Assembly (NCBI GenBank): GCA_036346395.1 | Contig: CM070615.1 | Coordinates: forward strand, 5,523,534 to 5,587,533 | Reading direction: 5' to 3' | DNA: 64,000 bases | Source: Hsuehochloa calcarea | Taxonomy: Eukaryota; Streptophyta; Magnoliopsida; Poales; Poaceae | Shown: piece by piece, positions 1 through 11,884 of the stretch | Position numbering within the stretch: the first letter of the stretch is position 1 | Layout: every line of letters starts with the position of its first letter | Made by a program: the position numbers and the translations under genes | Notes under the pieces: model-generated | Database searches by the model: none | What the model saw: the letters and a program-made list of their open reading frames with translations, nothing else | Told to the model about the DNA's origin: nothing

Positions 1-3000
1 ATCGGCTCCGGCACGCGTGGTAGGAGGCGCCCTGGAACCACGTCTTCGCCAGCGTTACCTGACGTCGGCCGAGATGGCAACTTGCAGGGAAGCCGGCCCG
101 TGCTTCAATTGCGAGGAGAAGTTCACGCCAAATCAGCGGTGCAAACGCTTGTTCGTGCTTCTGGCCCCAAGTGATGACGCCGATGATGATTTACCACCGG
201 AGAACGAGACATATCCTTATATGTATCGACCGACATCCAACCGCGTGTGGCGTAAACCATGCGCCTAGCGGTGGAAGTGGCTGAAATAGTATTGTTGACT
301 CTCATCGACTCGGGGTCGTCGCACAACTTCATCAACCACGAGACGGCTACGCATCTCAGCCTCCGCACGCAGGCGCGCATGGGATTGCAGGACATCGTCG
401 CCAACGGGGAGCATTGGTGTCTGTCATGCCTTGCCGATCAAGGTGGTAGCTGAAGACTTCCAAGTGGACTGCTACACGATTCCACTAGATGGGTTCAATG
501 TCATCCTCAGCATCCAGTGGCTGCGTACCCTCGGGCCGGTCCTGTGGGATTTCGAAGCACTCACCATGACGTTCCATCGTGACCAACGCTCGGTGTGCTA
601 GCACGGGCTAGGCGCACCATCCAACGTGCCACGGTCGCGCGCAATCTTGTCGTCCGACTTGATGGATGAGCTACTGGCCGAGTTCGAGCACATCTTCGCC
701 GAGCCAACCAAGCTACCGCTGGAATGCAAGCGTGACCACCGCATCATTCTACTGTCGGACACTTCGGCCATTTCCGTACGACCATACCGCTACCCCCAGC
801 TCCTCAAGGATGAGCTCGAAAGGTAGTGTGCCGAGATGCAATGCTAAGGAATCATACAACCTAGTCACTCGGTGTTCTCCTCGCTGGTCTTGCTTGTCAA
901 GAAGTGAGACGGCTCATGGCGCTTCTGCGTCGACTACAGGGCCCTCAATGAGCGCACCATCAAGGACAAGTTTCCCATTCCCGTTGTCGATGAGCTCCGC
1001 AGGGTGCGCTTCTTCACCAAGCTGGACTTGCGTTCGGGGTACCATCAGGTGCGCATGCGCCCCCCGGACATTGAGAAGACGGCGTTCCGCATTCACGAGG
1101 GCTTATTTGAGTTCCTGGTGATGCCATTTGGCCTCACCAACGCCCCAGCAACGTTTCAAGCGCTGATGAACAATCTTCTACAACCATTCCTATGACGCTT
1201 TGTACTTGTTTTTTATGACATTTTGATTTACAACTCTTCATGGTCCGAACACCTCCGCCATGTGCGAGCGGTGTTCCGCGTGCTAAGGCAGAACATGTTT
1301 TTTTTCTCTAGAAGTCCAAGTGTCTATTCGGCATAACATCTATGCCATACTTAGGCCATGTCATCTCCGCCGACGACGTCACCATGGATCCCCAGAAGGT
1401 ACAGGCGGTCCTGGAGTGGCCACAACCACAGACCGTCCGAGCCCTTTGCGGCTTTCTCAGTTTGGCGGGCTACTACTGCAAATCCATCCAGGGGTTCGGC
1501 ACGGTGGCCGCACCCCTCACGTAGCTGCTCAAGAAGGAGGCGTTCGCTTGGGTGCTAGCAATGGCGGCGACATTCTAGACTCTACAGGTAGCCTTGGTGG
1601 AGGCGCCTATCCTCCAACCGCCCGACTTCACCGTCGACTTCATCGTGGAGTGTGACGCATTCGGCTCAGGCCTTCGAGTCGTCCTGCACCAGGGAGTGGG
1701 TGCCATCGGCTTCTTCAGCCACATGATAGCTCCACACCATACCAAACTGGCGGCCTACGAACGCGAATTGATCGGCTTGGTGCAAGCTATTCGCCATTGG
1801 CGCCTGTATCTATGGGGATGTCCATTCGTGGTACGTACTGACCATTACAGTCTCAAGTTTTTACTTGGCCAGTGACTCTCCATGATTCCACAGTACTATT
1901 AGGTCAGCAAACTCCTCTGTTACAACTTTCGCATGGAATTAAAGCCCGGTCGCCTCAACATAGTCGCCGACGCCTTGTCGTGGCGAGACGTCGATGCCGG
2001 CTGGTCGACGGTCAGCTTCTGGCCATCTCGGGGCCCCTGTTTGGCCTCTTCGAGGCCATTCGCAAGGAGACCGATGGGGACACTGAGCTCGGTCGCCTTA
2101 TGACTCAGGTGCTGGCTGGCACTCTCGGCTTACCATGGAGCATCGTCGACGGCCTGGTCCAGTACCAAGGCCAGGTATTCTTGCCGGCCTCCTCACCAGC
2201 ATTGGCATTGGCATTGGCCCTGGAGGCAGTGCACTCCATTGCTTCCGGGCGGACTTCGACACGCCCAACGTCTGGATGACAGTGTTGGACTTGGTTCGTG
2301 CTTGTGCAATTTGCCAACGCAACAAGTCCGAGCATCTTCACCCGGCCGCCTTGCTACAACCACTACTCATTCCTTCACGCATTTGGGAGGACATTTCCAT
2401 GGATTTTATTGAGGGGCTGCCGTGCGTAAATGGGAAATCGGTCATCCTCACAGTGGTAGACCGGTTCTCCAAATATGCCCACTTCATTCTGTTGGCGCAT
2501 CCGTACACGGCGAGTTCGGTTGCTATGGTCTTCTTCGAAGCAGTGGTTCGGCTACATGGGTTCCCCTGCTCTATTGTAAGCGACCGGGATCCCATTTTCA
2601 CAAGCAATTTTTGGACGAACCTCTTCAACCTCGCCGGCGTACAACTCCATCTCAGCTCGGCTTTTCACCCACAACCCGACTGGCAAACAGAGGTGGTCAA
2701 CAAGATTGTGACCATGTACCTTCGTTGTTTGTTCGGCGACCGTCCACGACAATGGCTACGCTGGCTGCCATGGGCAAAGTATTGCTATAATACTTTGTTC
2801 CAGTCCACACTTCGCGACACACCCTTCAAGGTGGTCTACGGTCGGGAGCCACCGACCATGCGATAGTATATGGAGAACGGCGCTCGGGTGGCTATCATTG
2901 ACACCATGTTGCGCGGCCGTGACACCTTCCTAGCCGAGGTAAAGGAACGACTCCTGCAGGCACAACAACACTACAAACACCACTACGACAAGCATCATCG

Positions 3001-3256
3001 CAAGTTGTCCTTTGAGCCTGGGCAGTGGGTGTGGCTGCATCTTCATCACCATCAGGCTCTCTCTCTCTCTCGCTGCCCGCACCCATAAGAAGCTGGCGCC
3101 GCAATTTTATGGCTCGTACAAGGTGTTGGCTAGTGTCAGCACGGTGGCTTACCACTTGGAGCTGTCGCCTCGTGCTCGTATTCACGATGTATTTCACATT
3201 AGTATGCTCAAAATATTCCACGGCGAGCCGCCCACTGCTCTTTCTGCATTACATGT
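1..3256 (+). pseudogene. Element A: degenerate Ty3/gypsy (chromovirus-like) gag-pol, copy 1
   Basis: Broken retrotransposon polyprotein read on the plus strand in several frames. In order it shows a zinc-knuckle remnant (residues like PCFNCEEKF, about 100-165), a retropepsin motif LIDSGSSHNFI (about 300-335), and reverse transcriptase blocks (FCVDYRALNERTI, FTKLDLRSGYHQVR, MPFGLTNAPATFQ; 920-1195). RNase H follows (VECDAFGSGL, YERELIGLVQAIRHW; 1594-1875). Integrase comes last (SMDFIEGLP, IVSDRDPIFTSNFW; 2390-2866), then a GQWVWL and FHISMLKIFHG tail to 3256. Stops and frameshifts occur throughout: the RT catalytic DD region near 1215 is disrupted, and the usual QTDGQTE reads QPDWQTE. The 5' LTR lies outside the window. 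At 3257 the reading is cut by the 3' LTR of a minus-strand element; the missing C-terminal end reappears at 26548. Not expected to be functional. Confidence 0.9.
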
Positions 3257-3781
3257 TGATGAACCACGAAGGTCCTGTTCTAGCCCGATCTTTCAGTGAG
3301 AATATAAGTTCGATAGTAGTCGCTCAACTCTCACGATCCTGGCTATGGACTCGCAAGGCTCGAAACCACGCAATCGTTGAACTGCTCGACAAGTCGTTAT
3401 CAACCGTGCATAATACCCGGATGACCTGATCACAAAGATCAATTCATGCATATACCAAAGAAGCACGCAAGAACAATATAAATAGACAATCTGAAATTGC
3501 GAATAGGAATTGAAATTGTATTGATAAGTGGGGTTCCGAAGAACAATGTTGCTGTTGATCTCGCCGGACAAGAGGACAAAGTATAAAATAGCAAAGCTAA
3601 ACTTCAATCAACAAAAACCTGACAAACCCTAATGGTGGCGGCAACTATGTAATGGAGGAAGAGACGGGCATCGGCTGTGGGTACTGTTCACGTGTGAACA
3701 GTACTATATGAACAGTGCCAAACCCTATGTGTCCAACCCGAATTACAAGGCCCATGGCCTATTAGCATAGGTGACGCAGCA
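3257..3781 (-). mobile_element. LTR4 copy 1 (3' LTR of gypsy element X)
   Basis: On the minus strand the sequence opens with TGCTGCGTCACC and closes with GGTTCATCA, giving TG...CA ends. It is colinear with LTR1 (25642-26197), roughly 90% alike by eye over the first 120 bases from the 3' end. It is followed on the right by the C-terminal pol codons of X. It interrupts element A pol after CATGT (3252-3256). The borders are inferred from comparison with LTR1 and LTR2. Confidence 0.75.
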
Positions 3782-5200
3782 CCAAGTTCCCTTACTCAAA
3801 TATTGCTAAGTGTTGGTCTAAATAACTTAATATATAGTCTTCATGCTAGATTCTGCTAAGCCTTAGTATATAAATATTCATTCCTTGTATGACCATCTCC
3901 ATGCTTGGTGCTGCCATCATCTCCATTTAGCTTGTCTCCCGATCCTTGATTCATAAGTAAAATAATATCACGTGCTTTAGGCAGCATCATAGAGTTCATA
4001 GAATATGGATGCACTCCGAGAAACGAAGTCACCTGATAATTTAGTTGGCGAGCACGTGCTCTAGTAATTGGTCATTGCATATTAGAAGCAGTAGGGGTGG
4101 TTGTATCAGTGGAATGGATGTCCTCATCATCCTCGCCTTCTTGAATTAGAGTTATTCTCGACTCAAGGTCATATTCTACTCCCAAGTATGGCTTCAAATC
4201 TGTAATGTTAAATATAGGACTGACCCCAAAATCTACCGGCAGATCAAGCTTATATGCATTATCATTAATCTTTTCTAACACTTTAAAAGGATCATCAACT
4301 CTAGGCATCAATTTTGACTTTGTCAAGTCAGGAAACCTATCTTTGCGCAAATGCAACCAAACAAGATCTCTAGGTTCGAATGTTATTTCTTTTCTACCCT
4401 GACTACCTGTAAGTTTATATTGTGTGTTCATTCGCTCTATATTCTCTTTAGTTGTCTCATGCATCTTCATAATCAATTCAGCACGTTGTGTAGCATCAAT
4501 GTTTACCTTTTTCGAAGATGGTAGAGGTAATAAATCAATAGGAGCGTGAGGAATAAATCCATAAACTACCTAAAGAGGTCACATCTTTGTGGTTGAATGA
4601 TGTGAACGGTTGTAAGCAAACTCCACATGAGGTAAGCATTCTTCCCGCATCTTCAAGTTCTTCTTCAAAACAACCCTCAACATAGTGGATAATGTCTGGT
4701 TGACAACTTCAGTTTGTCCATCTGTTTGGGGATGACATGTAGTAGAAAACAGCAACTTTATCCCCAATTTAGCCCATAGTATCCTCCAAAAGTGACTAAG
4801 AAACTTTGTATCACAATCAGACACAATTATATTGGACACTCCATGTAGTTGAATAATTTCTTTGAAAAATAATTCAGCAACATTTGTAGCATCATCGCTC
4901 TTGTGACAAGGTATGAAATACACCATCTTCGAAAATCTATCCACCACAACAAAAATACTATCTCTCACCCTCTTTGTTCTAGGCAGTCATAAAACAAAAT
5001 CCATAGAAATAACTTCCCAATGTATGTTACGAACAGGAAAATGCATATATAAACCATGTGTATTAAGATGTGACTTAGCTTTGTGGCATATAGTGCAGCG
5101 AGACACATAGCGCTCAACGTCGCGGCTTAACTTAGGCCAATAGAAGTGATCGGTCAAAACATCCTCTGTCTTCTTGACACCAAAATGTCCCATGAGTCCT
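3782..5200 (-). pseudogene. Element X integrase and pol C-terminus, copy 1
   Basis: Minus-strand gypsy pol 3' end. From right to left it shows the integrase zinc-binding region (MGHFGVKKTEDVL, then CTICHKAKS; 5193-5040) and the integrase core (SMDFVL, VVVDRFSKMVYFIP, IVSDCDTKFLSHFW, HPQTDGQTEVVNQTL; about 5020-4580). It continues with a GQ-like LVWLHLRKDRFP segment (4370-4340) and an acidic tail (EGEDDEDIHSTD). A TGA stop near 4070 separates the tail from PITRARARQLNYQV, a sequence that stays open in related element Y. The catalytic Asp residues and the QTDGQTE block are recognisable. The 5' side is cut at 5200 by a long-LTR fragment. Confidence 0.88.
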
Positions 5201-6314
5201 TGTCAGACCCGGATTTTCTAATCCCGGATCCTCTGTGAACAATACTGTGCTACTCCCTGGATCAGTAGGTAGCACTCACAGACTCATTGCTGAATCATAT
5301 CATACAAGGCGCGAATTTAAGATATTTAAATAAACAAACATCAGAGTGACATAAACCACGTCGGGTCAAGTTTTACATAAGGGCCACCAGGCCAAATGGA
5401 TTACATTACTCAAAAGCAGCGGAAACAAAAGGGAGGGTGGAGCTCATCTCTCCACAGGCAAGCGACTGGGGTGACCGACGTACGACCGATATTATCCAAG
5501 GCATGAGTAATATAGGTTGTACGCAAGTACCAAAGAGTCCACGAGACTGGGGCGAGACCTACACTACAGAATCTACGCTACTCTTCAGGGTTCCCGTGGC
5601 CATCGTCCTCAGGCTCCTCGTAGTACGCGTAGTCTCCTTGCTCCGCATCATCTGGAGGGTTTGGGGAGGAGCGCGAGTGAGCACAACTACAGTGCTCATG
5701 AGCCAACACACACAATGCAATAGTATACATGCAAGGCTTAACAAGGATGGCTCAGTTCTTTTATTTGCTAAAGCATCATTTTAAATTATCATAATTACAA
5801 AGTCCTATGACTTAGCATTTTAAGCAGTTGCATTTTCATTTAAAGAGATAAGTGCAATATTAAATAACAAATAAGGTTACCTCCACCTTATGCTTAATTT
5901 GGATAACTGCACGTCCACCGATTATCGACCTTTGGATAAGGCTACCCAGAAAATCCAAAGCAAGGGTGGATGAGCCCAACACATTTCCATTCCACCCACA
6001 AAGATTTTTGAAATAGAACTAACTCAAAGTTAAGTTCCCATGTCCGCTTTGACCAAGGCGCTACTGCTTAAACAGTTTAGACTCTGCGAGAGGTTGTACA
6101 TCGTACCCACAAGAGATAATCATACTCGTTACTCCACATGATTCCTTAGTCATGTAGTTGAGCGACCACAAACGATATCGGTTCAAACTACCTTGCCCCT
6201 TCCGTCATCTCACCCCTATGGCCAATTCCATAAGTTGTGCGGGATGCTTACCACAATGACTAGCAAAGCCGCCCCGCCACGATGACTAGCATAGCCGATA
6301 ACTTCACCTTTTTC
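5201..6314 (-). mobile_element. Long gypsy LTR fragment (3' part of a minus-oriented LTR)
   Basis: Begins TGTCAGACCCGG at 5201. It is the duplicate of the first 1.1 kb of the solo LTR at 11885-14732 and is preceded by the same GTCCT (5196-5200). The other strand of the intact copy starts TGTAACATCC, as in the chromovirus LTR at 30930, so the LTR lies in minus orientation and this is its R/U5 end. It is cut at 6314. Confidence 0.8.
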
Positions 6315-8152
6315 ATGCTCTTTCTACTGTAAAATTTGAGAGCTTTTGTTGAAGTTGGTCGTTGGACCTTTTCGGTTTCTTTTGCCTTATTGGTTCTTTC
6401 GATAGGATCCAAGAGCACATTGATACCGAGAGTGATCCCTCAAAGAACATCTTGACCCACAACAAGCGTGCAAGCGGTTTGATCATGTTAATCCTATTAT
6501 TTTACAAGTTTAATATTTTGAATTCAACTGTATGTATGCATTGCTACTTTGTGTTAAATTATGGTTAGTTGATCCTATAGTTGCATAATCTGTAGGAATT
6601 GTTTATTCTCTACTACCATGAGCCTAGGTTATTTGTTTGTGATTTGAGTTCGATGGATAGACTCTTGTCACTTAGTAGATTTCGATTTGGAATTGCTTAG
6701 AAATGCTTAGTTTCTAGTAATGGGCGGTCATCGACTTAGTCGATGGCCTTGATCACACAAAAATTATTATTCTTCCATTATGTCCAAAGACTTGGTGCTT
6801 TGTTAATTTTGCAAGTCAAAATCAAAATGAAAACCTGACGGACTTGGGCAAGTGGTTGGATGGTGGGTTATTGGGTTTGTGGATGTCTTGCCTAAGTCAA
6901 CAAGGACCGAACATCTTGTGTCACTCTCCAAGCATTTTGCGTACTAACCACATGAGGGTTATATGGGACCCTCTTGACCTAGTACTTTGGAGTGTGTTAT
7001 CTCCAGTCGCAGGAGGAGCGTTGTGTGTGTTGTGTGAAAAGGAATTGTGTTCTTGTGTTTGTGTTGGGTGTGCGGTGGTGGGGATTGCCGGAAGGTTCTC
7101 CACCTCGAGGGTCGCCGCAGCTTGTCCGAGGCTTTACCCGTGAGGGGTAGTTGTCCGAGGTCACCATGACCTCACACAACGTATGGGTTTCTATCCATAC
7201 AGGCGACTCAAGGTAATACATAATATTGAAAAGTCTCAGAGGACTTAGCTGCGCTTCAAGATACCTAAGGAAGTGTGCTTAATAGCTTGGCAAAAGGTGG
7301 TCCGCATGTGGGTAAGTTGGTACACCTTGCGGGATAAAACTATTCAATAGCCTCGCCCTAGGTTATGGACACGCTTGGTTAGGTTTTGCAAGAGTTAGAC
7401 TACAACCTTTTAAATTAAAATTTGATATGGTTGGCATGAATGGGTAATTCATGCTATTGTTGTGGTGACTAATGGTTTAGTCACTTCCGAATTGTTGTTG
7501 TTTTCTATCTCTTCGTTATATTGTTGTCTTTTGCGCTTATTTGAACATTAAAACAGATTTGTCAAATTGCTTTCAATCTATTACATTATTGCAAATAGAA
7601 ACTTGCTTTATGCTAAAATGAAACCTCTGACCTACTTTTGATTAAGCTTGCATATAGTATATGTACAGTTGTTATTCCACATGTAAGTCTTATGAGTACA
7701 TTCAAAGTACTCACCGCTTTTGTCATCGGCTTTGTTGTTTGTGGGAAGAAGGTGAGCCACAAGGGCCTCACTTTTGTGAGATGTGCTTCGGGTTTGACGA
7801 CTAGCTTGGCGGTCCGGTCGGTTGCCTTGTGGGTAAAGGCACACTGATTGGCTCTTTTGTTGTAGCCATCTTATGGCACTTTTGCTTCCGCTGTTTAATT
7901 ATTGTTGTCTCTTTTATTGTTGGCCGGTTGGCCTCTCTTTTGTAATGATTCGGTTTAATATTATTAATACTGCTTACATTACGTGTTTCGGTTCTATGTG
8001 GATGAATGGAATTGATACATAAATTTTGTGATGAGGTGTGTATACTGCACTCTGGGAAGTATACATGTCTCGAGTCTCGGATTATCTGCTTTGTGATGCT
8101 AGGACCGAATGGATGGTTAAGCATTACAAGCCGGATAAACCGGGGTCTCACA
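6315..8152 (+). mobile_element. Second long-LTR fragment in opposite orientation
   Basis: This 1.84-kb sequence does not match the solo LTR of unit 2. It ends in CCGGGGTCTCACA at 8152, a typical LTR 3' terminus. Its last kilobase has the same layout as the R/U5 half of the LTR at 30930-34146: a GAGTACATTCAAAGTACTC-type motif near 7690, then an AT-rich stretch, then a GGGTC..CA end. I infer the 3' half of a plus-oriented long LTR of a related family. The origin of 6315-6840 is not recognised. No gene is seen in it. Confidence 0.55.
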
Positions 8153-9941
8153 GCGGGCTACTACTGCAAATCCATCCAGGGGTTCGGCACGGTGGCCGCA
8201 CCCCTCACGTAGCTGCTCAAGAAGGAGGCGTTCGCTTGGGTGCTAGCAATGGCGGCGACATTCTAGACTCTACAGGTAGCCTTGGTGGAGGCGCCTATCC
8301 TCCAACCGCCCGACTTCACCGTCGACTTCATCGTGGAGTGTGACGCATTCGGCTCAGGCCTTCGAGTCGTCCTGCACCAGGGAGTGGGTGCCATCGGCTT
8401 CTTCAGCCACATGATAGCTCCACACCATACCAAACTGGCGGCTCTCTTAACGCGAATTGATCGGCTTGGTGCAAGCTATTCGCCATTGGCGCCTGTATCT
8501 ATGGGGATGTCCATTCGTGGTACGTACTGACCATTACAGTCTCAAGTTTTTACTTGGCCAGTGACTCTCCATGATTCCACAGTACTATTAGGTCAGCAAA
8601 CTCCTCTGTTACAACTTTCGCATGGAATTAAAGCCCGGTCGCCTTAACATAGTCGCCGACGCCTTGTCGTGGCGAGACGTCGATGCCGGCTGGTCGACGG
8701 TCAGCTTCTGGCCATCTCGGGGCCCCTGTTTGGCCTCTTCGAGGCCATTCGCAAGGAGACCGATGGGGACACTGAGCTCGGTCGCCTTATGACTCAGGTG
8801 CTGGCTGGCACTCTCGGCTTACCATGGAGCATCGTCGACGGCCTGGTCCAGTACCAAGGCCAGATATTCTTGCCGGCCTCCTCACCAGCATTGGCATTGG
8901 CATTGGCCCTAGAGGCAGTGCACTCCATTGCTTCCGGGCGGACTTCGACACGCCCAACGTCTGGATGACAGTGTTGGACTTGGTTCGTGCTTGTGCAATT
9001 TGCCAACGCAACAAGTCCGAGCATCTTCACCCGGCCGCCTTGCTACAACCACTACTCATTCCTTCACGCATTTGGGAGGACATTTCCATGGATTTTATTG
9101 AGGGGCTGCCGTGCGTAAATGGGAAATCGGTCATCCTCACAATGGTAGACCGGTTCTCCAAATACGCCCACTTCATTCTGTTGGCGCATCCGTACACGGC
9201 GAGTTCGGTTGCTATGGTCTTCTTCGAAGCAGTGGTTCGGCTACATGGGTTCCCCTGCTCTATTGTAAGTGACCGGGATCCCATTTTCACAAGCAATTTT
9301 TGGACGAACCTCTTCAACCTCGCCGGCGTACAACTCCATCTCAGCTCGGCTTTTCACCCACAATCCGACTGGCAAACAGAGGTGGTCAACAAGATTGTGA
9401 CCATGTACCTTCGTTGTTTGTTCGGCGACCGTCCACGACAATGGCTACGCTGGCTGCCATGGGCAGAGTATTGCTATAATACTTTGTTCCAGTCCACACT
9501 TCGCGACACACCCTTCAAGGTGGTCTACGGTCGGGAGCCACCGACCATGCGATAGTATATGGAGAACGGCGCTCGGGTGGCTATCATTGACACCATGTTG
9601 CGCGCCGTGACACCTTCCTAGCCGAGGTAAAGGAACGACTCGCGTAACAACAACACTACAAACACCACTACGACAAGCATCATCGCAAGTTGTCCTTTGA
9701 GCCTGGGCAGTGGGTGTGGCTGCATCTTCATCACCATCAGGCTCTCTCTCTCTCTCGCTGCCCGCACCCATAAGAAGCTGGCGCCGCAATTTTATGGCTC
9801 GTACAAGGTGTTGGCTAGTGTCAGCACGGTGGCTTACCACTTGGAGCTGTCGCCTCGTGCTCGTATTCACGATGTATTTCACATTAGTATGCTCAAAATA
9901 TTCCACGGCGAGCCGCCCACTGCTCTTTCTGCATTACATGT
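8153..9941 (+). pseudogene. Element A RNase H-integrase, copy 2
   Basis: Near-identical copy of 1465-3256. It carries RNase H (8282-8530, broken near 8443 by a short replaced patch), and integrase (8990-9555, with SMDFIEGLP, VSDRDPIFTSNFW and an HPQSDWQTE variant). A short tail follows, with one-base loss near 9603 and a changed patch near 9640. It starts abruptly at GCGGG after an LTR end, so reverse transcriptase, protease and gag are missing. It ends where LTR4 copy 2 begins (9942). Non-functional. Confidence 0.9.
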
Positions 9942-10466
9942 TGATGAACCACGAAGGTCCTGTTCTAGCCCGATCTTTCAGTGAGAATATAAGTTCGATA
10001 GTAGTCGCTCAACTCTCACGATCCTGGCTATGGACTCGCAAGGCTCGAAACCACGCAATCGTTGAACTGCTCGACAAGTCGTTATCAACCGTGCATAATA
10101 CCCGGATGACCTGATCACAAAGATCAATTCATGCATATACCAAAGAAGCACGCAAGAACAATATAAATAGACAATCTGAAATTGCGAATAGGAATTGAAA
10201 TTGTATTGATAAGTGGGGTTCCGAAGAACAATGTTGCTGTTGATCTCGCCGGACAAGAGGACAAAGTATAAAGTAGCAAAGCTAAACTTCAATCAACAAA
10301 AACCTGACAAACCCTAATGGTGGCGGCAACTATGTAATGGAGGAAGAGACGGGCATCGGCTGTGGGTACTGTTCACGCGTGAACAGTACTATATGAACAG
10401 TGCCAAACCCTATGTGTCCAACCCGAATTACAAGGCCCATGGCCTATTAGCATAGGTGACGCAGCA
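9942..10466 (-). mobile_element. LTR4 copy 2 (3' LTR of gypsy element X)
   Basis: Duplicate of 3257-3781 with very few changes. Minus-strand ends are TGCTGC...CATCA. In the unduplicated reading this is the 3' LTR of the X element, whose 5' LTR is LTR1 (25642-26197). The flanking five bases on the left are CATGT; the other flank of X is not preserved, so no TSD can be tested. Confidence 0.75.
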
Positions 10467-11884
10467 CCAAGTTCCCTTACTCAAATATTGCTAAGTGTTG
10501 GTCTAAATAACTTAATATATAGTCTTCATGCTAGATTCTGCTAAGCCTTAGTATATAAATATTCATTCCTTGTATGACCATCTCCATGCTTGGTGCTGCC
10601 ATCATCTCCATTTAGCTTGTCTCCCGATCCTTGATTCATAAGTAAAATAATATCACGTGCTTTAGGCAGCATCATAGAGTTCATAGAATATGGATGCACT
10701 CCGAGAAACGAAGTCACCTGATAATTTAGTTGGCGAGCACGTGCTCTAGTAATTGGTCATTGCATATCAGAAGCAGTAGGGGTGGTTGTATCAGTGGAAT
10801 GGATGTCCTCATCATCCTCGCCTTCTTGAATTAGAGTTATTCTCGACTCAAGGTCATATTCTACTCCCAAGTATGGCTTCAAATCTGTAATGTTAAATAT
10901 AGGACTGACCCCAAAATCTACCGGCAGATCAAGCTTATATGCATTATCATTAATCTTTTCTAACACTTTAAAAGGATCATCAACTCTAGGCATCAATTTT
11001 GACTTTGTCAAGTCAGGAAACCTATCTTTGCGCAAATGCAACCAAACAAGATCTCTAGGTTCGAATGTTATTTCTTTTCTACCCTGACTACCTGTAAGTT
11101 TATATTGTGTGTTCATTCGCTCTATATTCTCTTTAGTTGTCTCATGCATCTTCATAATCAATTCAGCACGTTGTGTAGCATCAATGTTTACCTTTTTCGA
11201 AGATGGTAGAGGTAATAAATCAATAGGAGCGTGAGGAATAAATCCATAAACTACCTAAAGAGGTCACATCTTTGTGGTTGAATGATGTGAACGGTTGTAA
11301 GCAAACTCCACATGAGGTAAGCATTCTTCCCGCATCTTCAAGTTCTTCTTCAAAACAACCCTCAACATAGTGGATAATGTCTGGTTGACAACTTCGCTTG
11401 TCCATCTGTTTGGGGATGACATGTAGTAGAAAACAAAGCAACTTTATCCCCAATTTAGCCCATAGTATCCTCCAAAAGTGACTAAGAAACTTTGTATCAC
11501 AATCAGACACAATTATATTGGACACTCCATGTAGTTGAATAATTTCTTTGAAAAATAATTCAGCAACATTTGTAGCATCATCGCTCTTGTGACAAGGTAT
11601 GAAATACACCATCTTCGAAAATCTATCCACCACAACAAAAATACTATCTCTCACCCTCTTTGTTCTAGGCAGTCATAAAACAAAATCCATAGAAATAACT
11701 TCCCAATGTATGTTACGAACAGGAAAATGCATATATAAACCATGTGTATTAAGATGTGACTTAGCTTTGTGGCATATAGTGCAGCGAGACACATAGCGCC
11801 AACGTCATGCTTAACTTAGGCCAATAGAAGTGATCGGTCAAAACATCCTCTGTCTTCTTGACACCAAAATGTCCCATGAGTCCT
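10467..11884 (-). pseudogene. Element X integrase and pol C-terminus, copy 2
   Basis: Second copy of 3782-5200. The integrase core is present from about 11700 to 11220, but a small indel near 11395 shifts the frame inside the HPQTDGQTE block, and a second patch near 11434 differs from copy 1. The C-terminal part (11161-10757) and the PITRARARQLNYQV tail with its in-frame TGA match copy 1, so that stop predates the duplication. The reading continues on the far side of the solo LTR at 14738. Confidence 0.88.

Larger units (their letters stand above)
1465..8152. repeat. Tandem duplication, unit 1 (about 6.7 kb)
   Basis: The stretch from 1465 is repeated almost base for base from 8153, at an offset of 6688 that drifts to 6684 through small indels. 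Unit 1 contains the 3' half of element A pol, LTR4, the 3' part of element X, and two LTR pieces (5201-6314 and 6315-8152). Homology to unit 2 holds over 1465-6314. Unit 1 then ends with a sequence (6315-8152) that unit 2 lacks. Copy differences include one-base indels (around 2910/9600, 4735/11395) and short mismatched patches (1757/8443, 5125/11800). Confidence 0.92.
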
